A program made the translations under genes and the position numbers. The notes below the pieces were generated by a model, which had not been told where the DNA came from, made no database searches, and worked only from the letters and a program-made list of their open reading frames with translations. From a bacterium (lineage in GTDB: Bacteria; Planctomycetota; UBA1135; UBA2386), in assembly GCA_011051855.1 (NCBI GenBank), contig DRKG01000476.1, positions 1 through 5,088 of the forward strand: a stretch of 5,088 nt of DNA, in the 5' to 3' direction. Below are positions 1 through 5,088 of the stretch, one piece after another (within the stretch, counting starts at the first letter, position 1; each line of letters opens with the position of its first letter).

Positions 1-3000
1 CGCCTTCGAGATTCAGCACGATGCCGGCAACTTCCCGGCGCACGACTTCGTTCGCGGCTTCGAGTTGGTCGAGCAGCAGTGCCGGCTCGTCGCTGTTCTT
101 GTCCCTGCGGGCGGTCACGAACACGATCGCGTCCTCGACGATGTGTTCGCGCACCTGCTCGTAGGTGCGGGCGAAGCAGGTCACCGGCACCTGCCCGTCG
201 AGGTCTTCGAGCAGGAACTTGGCCATCTTCTTGCCGGCGTTCTTGCCCTGTTTGATCTGCAGCACGCGCGGGGCGGTGATCATGCCGGCGATGCGCAGCG
301 ATTCCCCGGGTTGCAACTGCGCGATCGCCGCCGTCGTCTGACCGGCGATGCGGGTCAGGAACGCGCCGCGCTTCTCGAACGGGTGGCCCGACAAGTAGAA
401 GCCGAGCGCCTCCTTCTCTCGGGCCAGTCGGTCCCCGTCGGGCCATTCGGGAACGGTCTCTTCTTCGGCCTCGGCGACGGCCGCCGGGGGAGCCGCGAAC
501 AGCATCTTCTGCCCGCGGCGTTTGTCTTCGCGCGCGCTGGCCGCCGCGCGCAGCGCCGATTCGATTCGGGCGGCGTTGCCGGCGCGGGATCGCCCCATGT
601 CGTCGAAGGCACCGGCTGCGACCAGCGATTCGAGCACGGTCTTGTTGATGAGCGTGCCGTCGACTCGTTCACACAGCTCTTCGAGATCGCTGAAGGGACC
701 GTTTGCCTGGCGTTCGGCGGCGATCGCGTCGGCGACCCGTGAGCCGACCCCCTTGATTGCGCCGAGGCCGTAGCGGATCGCGGCCCCGTCGCCGCCGGCC
801 GGGTCCGGCTCGACGTTGAAGTAGCGCATCGAGTGGTTGACCGACGGTGGCAGGATGGTCATGCCGGCCCGCCGGATGTCGTCGACGAACTCCTTGATCT
901 TGTCGCTGTTGGACGACTCCGTCGTCAGGTTCGCGGCGGTGAACTCGGTCGGGTAGTGGGCCTTCAGCCAGGCGGTCTGGTAGGTGACCAGCGCGTACGC
1001 CGTCGAGTGCGACTTGTTGAAGCCGTAACCCGCGAAGTACTCCATCGTCTCGAAGAGCTCCTTGGCGAACTTGCCGTCGTAGCCCTTCTGCTCGGCGCCA
1101 GCGATGAACTGGTCCTTGAACTTGATCATGACCTCGCGCTTCTTCTTGCCCATCGCCTTGCGCAGGTTGTCCGCCTCGGACATCGAGAAACCCCCGATCG
1201 TGCCCGAGATCTGCATGACCTGTTCCTGATAGACGATGACCCCGTAGGTCGGTTCGAGGATGGTCGCGGTGTCTTCGTGCGGGTAGACGGTCTTTTCCTC
1301 GCCGTGCTTGCGGCGCACGAACATGTCGACCATGCCGGTACCGAGCGGGCCCGGCCGGTAGAGTGCGAGTGCCGCGATGACGTCCTCGAAGTTGTCGGGC
1401 TTCAGGCGCGTCAGCAACTCGCGCATGCCCGACGATTCCAACTGGAACACGCCCTGCGTGTCACCGCGCGCCATCAGCTCGTAGGTCTGCTTGTCGTCGA
1501 GCGGCAGCCTGCCGAGGTCGAGGTCGATGTCGTGCACCTCCTTCACCAGTCGCACGCCCTCGGCCAGGATGGTCAGCGTCTTCAGGCCGAGGAAGTCCAT
1601 CTTCAGCAGGCCGACCTCTTCGAGCTCGGTCATCTGCCATTGGGTGATCACGTCGTCGCCGTTCTTCGACAGCGGCACGTAGTCCTTCAGCGGTTTGTCG
1701 GCGATGACCACGCCGGCGGCGTGCACCGAGTTGTGGCGCGCTGATCCTTCGAGCTTCAGCGCCAACTCGAACAGGCGCTTGTGCTGGGGCGAACTGTCGC
1801 GGATCTGCTGCAGTTCGGTGTCGGTATCGAGGGCTGCCGCCAACGAGGCGCCCGGTCCCTGCGGCACCTTCTTGCACAGCTCGTTGATGTCCTGCACCGG
1901 GAAGTCGAGCACGCGGCCGACGTCCTTGAGCACGCCGCGTGACGCCATCGTGCCGAACGTGATGATCTGGCAGACGCAATCGCTGCCGTATTTCTCCCGC
2001 ACGTAGTCGATGATCTCCTCGCGCCGGTTGCCGCAGAAGTCGATATCGATGTCCGGCATCGACACGCGACCCGGGTTGAGGAAGCGTTCGAACAGCAGGT
2101 TGTACTCGAGCGGGCAGACGTCGGTGATGCCGAGGCAGTAGGCGACGATCGAACCCGCGGCCGAACCGCGACCCGGGCCGACCGGGATGCCCATGTCCTT
2201 GGCCTTCTTGATGAAGTCCCAGGTGATCAGGAAGTAGCTGACGAAGCCGAGCTTCTTGATGATCGCCACTTCGTAGTCGAGCCGCTCTTGCACCTTCGGC
2301 GTGATCTCGCCGTAGCGTTGGATCGCTCCTTCGCGACACAGCCGCGCGAAATAGTCGTCGGGCGTCGATCCGTCGTCGGGCTCGTAGACCGGCACGTGGT
2401 AGACGCCGAACTCGATGTCGACGTCGCAGCGGTCGGCGATCGCAACGGTGTTGGCGAGCGGTTCCGGCCAGCTCGCGAACGCCTTCGCCATTTCGGCGCG
2501 CGACTTCAGGTAGAGGTCGCGGGAGCCCATGCGAAACCGCTGCTGATCGGCGACCGACTTGCCACCCTGGATGCACAGCATGATGTCCTGGGCCAGCCAG
2601 TCGTCCGGCTTCAGGTAGTGCACGTCATTGGTCGCCACACATGGGATCGACAGTTCCTCGCCGAGCTTCTTCAGTCCCAGCGTCACCTTGCGTTGCTCCT
2701 CGGACTCGGTGATTGCGACTTCGAGGAAGAAGTTGTCTTCGCCGAAGAGCTCCCGCAGGCGGAGCGCGGTGCGCTTGGCACCTTCGTAGTCGTTCTGCTT
2801 GATCGCGGTCGCGAGCTCGGATGTGGCCGACGTGCCCGACAGCGCGATGATGCCCTCGCGATGCTCGCGCAGCATGTCGTAGTCGACGCGCGGGCGGTAG
2901 CTGAAGCCTTCGAGCCAGGCGCGGCTGGACAGCTTCTTGAGGTTGTCGAAGCCGCGGTTGTCGGCGGCCAGCAGGGTCAGGTCGGAGGTCCGGTTGTCGG

Positions 3001-3250
3001 CGCCGGCGGACTCGCGGGCGCTGCGGCTTGCGACGTAGGTCGTCTGACCGAGGATCGGCTTGATGCCGGCCTTGCGGCACGCCTTGAAGTGGTCGATGGC
3101 GCCGAACAGGTTGCCGTTGTCGGTCAGCGCCAGCGCCGGCTGTCCGTCCTCGGCCGCAGCCGCGACCAATGGAGCAATCTGTGCTGGCGACGTGAGCAGG
3201 CTGTAGTGCGAACGCACGTGCAGGTGGACGAACGGCGGCGCTTCGGTCAT
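1..3250 (-). CDS. dnaE: DNA polymerase III subunit alpha, C-terminus cut by window edge
   Basis: This is the catalytic subunit of the replicative DNA polymerase, a C-family polymerase that acts in the cytoplasmic holoenzyme. The reading frame is open from the ATG at 3250 to the window edge (1083 codons; E. coli DnaE has 1160), so roughly the last 80-100 residues, including the tau-binding region, are missing. Visible in order: a PHP domain (about 1-275, opening HLHVRSHYSLL), polymerase motif GPGRGSAAGS, catalytic Asp400 and Asp402 in PDIDIDF, Asp552 in KMDFLGLKTLT, YRPGP, AGYGFNKSHSTAYA, a helix-hairpin-helix (GLGAIKGVG, about 825-840), a beta-clamp-binding pentapeptide QKMLF at 914-918, and an OB fold (about 980-1050). 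The three aspartates and the clamp motif sit almost exactly where E. coli has D401, D403, D555 and QADMF 920-924. The PHP metal ligands are largely replaced. An in-frame GTG two codons upstream (3256) is an alternative start. There is no clear Shine-Dalgarno. It lies 48 bp downstream of the palmitoyltransferase gene on the same strand. Confidence 0.97.
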   Translation of the reverse strand, partial: MTEAPPFVHLHVRSHYSLLTSPAQIAPLVAAAAEDGQPALALTDNGNLFGAIDHFKACRKAGIKPILGQTTYVASRSARESAGADNRTSDLTLLAADNRGFDNLKKLSSRAWLEGFSYRPRVDYDMLREHREGIIALSGTSATSELATAIKQNDYEGAKRTALRLRELFGEDNFFLEVAITESEEQRKVTLGLKKLGEELSIPCVATNDVHYLKPDDWLAQDIMLCIQGGKSVADQQRFRMGSRDLYLKSRAEMAKAFASWPEPLANTVAIADRCDVDIEFGVYHVPVYEPDDGSTPDDYFARLCREGAIQRYGEITPKVQERLDYEVAIIKKLGFVSYFLITWDFIKKAKDMGIPVGPGRGSAAGSIVAYCLGITDVCPLEYNLLFERFLNPGRVSMPDIDIDFCGNRREEIIDYVREKYGSDCVCQIITFGTMASRGVLKDVGRVLDFPVQDINELCKKVPQGPGASLAAALDTDTELQQIRDSSPQHKRLFELALKLEGSARHNSVHAAGVVIADKPLKDYVPLSKNGDDVITQWQMTELEEVGLLKMDFLGLKTLTILAEGVRLVKEVHDIDLDLGRLPLDDKQTYELMARGDTQGVFQLESSGMRELLTRLKPDNFEDVIAALALYRPGPLGTGMVDMFVRRKHGEEKTVYPHEDTATILEPTYGVIVYQEQVMQISGTIGGFSMSEADNLRKAMGKKKREVMIKFKDQFIAGAEQKGYDGKFAKELFETMEYFAGYGFNKSHSTAYALVTYQTAWLKAHYPTEFTAANLTTESSNSDKIKEFVDDIRRAGMTILPPSVNHSMRYFNVEPDPAGGDGAAIRYGLGAIKGVGSRVADAIAAERQANGPFSDLEELCERVDGTLINKTVLESLVAAGAFDDMGRSRAGNAARIESALRAAASAREDKRRGQKMLFAAPPAAVAEAEEETVPEWPDGDRLAREKEALGFYLSGHPFEKRGAFLTRIAGQTTAAIAQLQPGESLRIAGMITAPRVLQIKQGKNAGKKMAKFLLEDLDGQVPVTCFARTYEQVREHIVEDAIVFVTARRDKNSDEPALLLDQLEAANEVVRREVAGIVLNLEG

Positions 3251-3298
3251 CGCCACACGAGGGTACGCCGTCGACGCGCGCGTGCCAGCGCCCGTTGG
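3251..3298 (-). other. 48-bp gap between the SPT-like gene and dnaE
   Basis: This is the short spacer between the TGA of the oxoamine synthase gene and the dnaE start. I see no T-tract terminator, no convincing -35/-10 pair and no Shine-Dalgarno immediately before the dnaE ATG. The upstream strand reads GTACCCTCGTGTGGCG before the ATG. The lack of a terminator fits read-through from the upstream gene. A dnaE promoter could instead lie within that gene. Confidence 0.5.
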
Positions 3299-4528
3299 TC
3301 AGCCGCGTGCAACTTGCGACGAAGTGTCGGGTCCGTCGTCGATCATGCCGACCTTCCGCCCGGCTGCTGCGAATCGGCGCAGCACTTCGTCGATCTGTTC
3401 GTCGGTGTGGCTGGCGATGTAGGACGTGCGGATCAGGTCTGCGCCTACCGGCACCGCTGGCTGGGTGACGGCGTTGGTGAACAGGCCGGAGTCGAACAGC
3501 GCGCGCCACAGGCGCAGCATGCGGTCCTGGTCGCCGACCAAGACCGGCACGATCGGGCTGGCCAGGGTGCCCGCCGTCCGGAATCCGATGTCGGCGAGGC
3601 CGGTGCGGACTCGGTGCGCGATCTGCAGCACGCGTCGGCGCATCTCGGGCATGGTCTCGATCAGTTCGAGCGCCGCCAGTGCCGCCGCCGCCGCCGACGG
3701 CGTGATCGACGCGGAGAAGATCAGCGAACGGGCGTGGTGGCGCATGAAGTGGATCACGTGCGCCGGCCCGGCGACGAACCCGCCGAGGCTGGCCAGGCTC
3801 TTCGAGAACGTTCCCATTACCAGGTCGGGATGCACGCCGCAGTGTTCGGCGGCGCCGCGACCGTGCTGGCCGAGCACCCCGATCGCGTGCGCTTCGTCGA
3901 CCATCAGTCGCGCACCGTAGCGATCGGCCAGCGACCGGATCTCCCGCAGCGGCGCGAGGTCGCCCATCATCGAATACAGGCCGTCGACGACGACCAGCGT
4001 CGCCCGCCCTTGGCCGGAAGCCGCCTGCAGGTGGTGTTCGAGGTCTTCGACGTCACTGTGGCGGAACTTGCGCACGTCGGCGAACGACAGTCGGCAGCCG
4101 TCGATGATCGACGCGTGGTTCTCGCGGTCGCACAGGATCACGTCGCCTTTGCCGCAGATCGAGGAGATCGCCCCGAGGTTGACCTGGAAGCCCGTCGAGT
4201 AACACAGTGCGGCCTCCTGGCCCATGAACGCGGCCAGCCGCCGTTCGAGCTCTTCGTGCAGTTCGAGCGTACCGTTGAGGAAGCGCGAGCCGGAGCAACT
4301 GGTCCCGTAGCGTTCGATGGCTCTCTGGGCGGCATCGCGCACTCGGGGGTGGTGGGTCAGCCCGAGGTAGTTGTTGCTGCCGATCATGATCAGCCGGTTG
4401 CCGCCGATCTCGACCTCGGTTCCTTCGCTGCCTTCGAGCGGGATGAAGTAGGGGTACACGCCGAGCCCCTTCAGCTCGTCGGGCCGGTTGAATCCCTCGC
4501 ACTTCTGGAAGATGTCCAAGACTTGCAC
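3299..4528 (-). CDS. spt: Serine palmitoyltransferase-like alpha-oxoamine synthase (PLP-dependent)
   Basis: This 409-residue protein is a fold-type I PLP enzyme of the alpha-oxoamine synthase family, which joins an amino acid to an acyl thioester with loss of CO2. Serine plus a long-chain acyl thioester giving 3-ketosphinganine is the likely reaction. Visible features: GVYPYF (23-28), SNNYLGLTHHP (51-61), GSRFLNGTLELH (80-91), His138 in ENHASI (stacks on the PLP ring), Asp211 and His214 in VDEAHAIG, the Schiff-base Lys243 in GTFSKSLASLGGF, and Arg367 in IRTSYIASHT. These match His159, Asp231, His234, Lys265 and Arg378 of Sphingomonas serine palmitoyltransferase, and the closing FAAAGRKVGMI also resembles that enzyme. 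SRFLNG argues against BioF, KBL and 5-aminolevulinate synthase. No signal or membrane segment is seen, so it is probably soluble. The start is GTG at 4528: an in-frame stop at 4574-4576 leaves no better candidate. It is divergent from an SDR gene, which supports sphingoid base synthesis. The exact substrate is inferred. Confidence 0.85.
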   Translation of the reverse strand: MQVLDIFQKCEGFNRPDELKGLGVYPYFIPLEGSEGTEVEIGGNRLIMIGSNNYLGLTHHPRVRDAAQRAIERYGTSCSGSRFLNGTLELHEELERRLAAFMGQEAALCYSTGFQVNLGAISSICGKGDVILCDRENHASIIDGCRLSFADVRKFRHSDVEDLEHHLQAASGQGRATLVVVDGLYSMMGDLAPLREIRSLADRYGARLMVDEAHAIGVLGQHGRGAAEHCGVHPDLVMGTFSKSLASLGGFVAGPAHVIHFMRHHARSLIFSASITPSAAAAALAALELIETMPEMRRRVLQIAHRVRTGLADIGFRTAGTLASPIVPVLVGDQDRMLRLWRALFDSGLFTNAVTQPAVPVGADLIRTSYIASHTDEQIDEVLRRFAAAGRKVGMIDDGPDTSSQVARG

Positions 4529-4531
4529 GGG

Positions 4532-4560
4532 ATGGTAGATTCCCGGCGCGAGGCGGACAA
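4532..4560 (-). promoter_or_regulatory. Possible promoter for the SPT-like gene
   Basis: On the minus strand TTGTCC (4560-4555) is followed after exactly 17 bases by TACCAT (4537-4532). They match the sigma70 consensus at three and four of six positions. The -10-like box ends only three bases before the GTG, so transcription would begin at or slightly inside the proposed start, giving a leaderless or nearly leaderless message. That is tight, and the match is modest. The -35-like box lies inside the inverted repeat, which would suit a repressor site. Confidence 0.25.
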
Positions 4561-4570
4561 ACCTTTGTCC
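4555..4570. repeat. Perfect 7-2-7 inverted repeat, candidate operator
   Basis: GGACAAA at 4555-4561 and TTTGTCC at 4564-4570 are exact reverse complements separated by CC. The pairing stops at the next base on each side. It sits in the divergent spacer and is one of its few AT-containing parts. There is no T-tract as a terminator would need, and position and symmetry suit a dimeric transcription factor controlling both genes. The regulator is not in the window. Confidence 0.55.
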
Positions 4571-4578
4571 TGGTCAGC

Positions 4579-5088
4579 ATGCGGACGATGGTCGATCCGG
4601 TTCTGGAGCCGTTGGAGTTGCCGGCGGGCAAAGTGCTCGTCACCGGCGCCACGGGCTTTCTCGGTGGGGCTTTGGTCCGGCGGCTGCGGGCGAACGGAGT
4701 ATCTCCCGAGCGCCTGCGTTGCCTCGTGCGCGATCGCGCGCGCGCCGAGCGGTGCGGCCTGCCCCCGGAGAGTCTCGTGTGTGTCGACCTCGCCGATGCG
4801 GGGGCGAGCCGCACCCTGCGACGGGCCGCCGAGGATGTCGGCGTCGTCGTGCACCTCGCCGGCGTGCTGCAGTCGCTCGACCGGGTCGGCTTCGAGCGGG
4901 TCAACGTGCACGGCACCCTTCTCCTCGTCGAGGCGGTGCGCGCCGCCGCCGGGCGCGCCCACTTCATCCAGGTCTCGTCGCTGGCTGCGGCAGGGCCGAC
5001 GGTCGACGGCCGCGGCAGCGACGCGCCGCCCGACCGCTGCCGCACGGTTTCGCACTACGGCGAGAGCAAGCGCCGCGGCGAACTCGCC
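4579..5088 (+). CDS. NAD(P)-dependent SDR/epimerase-family protein, N-terminal half; candidate 3-ketosphinganine reductase
   Basis: The first 170 codons of an extended short-chain dehydrogenase/epimerase-type protein; the frame runs off the window. The family is usually about 300-350 residues, so roughly half is missing. Visible: a Rossmann dinucleotide-binding loop TGATGFLG at 22-29, Arg48-Asp52 (RCLVRD) after the second strand, an acidic CVDLAD turn at 68-73, VVHLAG at 90-95, the catalytic Ser in QVSSLAAAGP (133/134), and the YxxxK pair Tyr160 and Lys164. All catalytic residues expected in this half are present. The ATG at 4579 was taken as the start; ATG 4588 and GTG 4633 are alternatives, and none has a strong Shine-Dalgarno. 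Being divergent from an SPT-like gene suggests the CerR type, which reduces 3-ketosphinganine in bacterial ceramide synthesis, but sequence alone cannot separate this from a sugar epimerase, a hopanoid-associated HpnA-like protein or a 3-beta-hydroxysteroid dehydrogenase-like enzyme. Confidence 0.85.
   Translation, partial: MRTMVDPVLEPLELPAGKVLVTGATGFLGGALVRRLRANGVSPERLRCLVRDRARAERCGLPPESLVCVDLADAGASRTLRRAAEDVGVVVHLAGVLQSLDRVGFERVNVHGTLLLVEAVRAAAGRAHFIQVSSLAAAGPTVDGRGSDAPPDRCRTVSHYGESKRRGELA

Larger units (their letters stand above)
4529..4578. promoter_or_regulatory. Divergent intergenic control region
   Basis: Fifty bases separate the GTG of the SPT-like gene (minus) from the first ATG of the SDR gene (plus), so promoters for both genes must lie here or inside the coding ends. 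The region contains a perfect inverted repeat (4555-4570) and a possible minus-strand promoter. On the plus strand TAGATT at 4536-4541 weakly resembles a -10 box, without a good -35. Neither gene has a clear Shine-Dalgarno in this interval. Confidence 0.6.

Noticed and set aside
833..1744. Long plus-strand open frame of 303 codons, plus others inside 65-773 and 1695-2006.
   Set aside because: They lie antisense to conserved dnaE sequence, have the low-complexity Arg/Leu/Val/His composition typical of GC-rich shadow frames, and show no recognisable motif.
1461..2576. Minus-strand frame of 371 codons inside dnaE, with another at 2625-3509.
   Set aside because: Out of frame with the polymerase reading; the true frame carries all DnaE motifs without interruption. 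No frameshift is needed to read dnaE.
3266..3298. GC-rich self-complementary stretch in the gap before dnaE, considered as a terminator.
   Set aside because: The arms are short alternating CG runs without a clear stem and there is no following T-tract.
3681..3695. Five tandem GCC triplets.
   Set aside because: They encode an alanine run in a helix of the SPT-like protein, common in GC-rich genomes; not a distinct repeat element.
3426..3920. Plus-strand open frame of 164 codons opposite the SPT-like gene.
   Set aside because: Antisense to conserved coding sequence, with no motif and biased composition.
4528..4545. A second inverted repeat, CGGGA and TCCCG with an 8-base spacer, overlapping the GTG start.
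   Set aside because: Five-base GC-rich arms with a long spacer are expected by chance in this base composition; I keep only the 7-2-7 palindrome.
4053..5045. Minus-strand open frame of 330 codons spanning the SPT start, the divergent spacer and the SDR gene.
   Set aside because: It overlaps two well-supported genes in other frames and is Arg/Pro/Ser-rich with no family signature. A 194-codon frame at 4471-5055 fails for the same reasons.

Overview
The window is GC-rich (well over 60% by eye) bacterial chromosome with almost no non-coding DNA. It holds three genes, two of them cut by the window ends. The GC-rich third positions, the DnaE type and a serine palmitoyltransferase-like enzyme suggest a Gram-negative-like, sphingolipid-capable bacterium, perhaps a deltaproteobacterial relative or another high-GC environmental phylum. 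I cannot name the taxon with confidence.

Layout. Positions 1-3250 (minus) encode the DNA polymerase III alpha subunit, dnaE, from its start to about residue 1083; the C-terminal end lies beyond position 1. A 48-bp gap (3251-3298) separates it from the gene upstream on the same strand. That gene (3299-4528, minus, GTG start) is complete and encodes a 409-residue PLP enzyme of the alpha-oxoamine synthase family that most resembles bacterial serine palmitoyltransferase. A 50-bp divergent intergenic region (4529-4578) contains a perfect 7-2-7 inverted repeat. From 4579 to the window end (plus) runs the N-terminal half of an NAD(P)-dependent extended SDR/epimerase-type protein.

How the genes may work together. 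Serine palmitoyltransferase condenses serine with an acyl thioester to give a 3-keto long-chain base. In known bacterial ceramide loci the ketone is reduced by an epimerase-like SDR (CerR). The divergent pair here, sharing one short control region with a palindrome, is therefore a plausible first-and-second-step unit of sphingoid base synthesis. This is inference from family and context. dnaE looks like an ordinary housekeeping gene, but it lies directly downstream of the lipid gene and may be read through from it. Its PHP domain has lost most metal ligands, so proofreading probably depends on a separate epsilon subunit.

No RNA genes, mobile elements, CRISPR arrays or convincing terminators were seen. 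No stretch over 300 bases lacks a gene.
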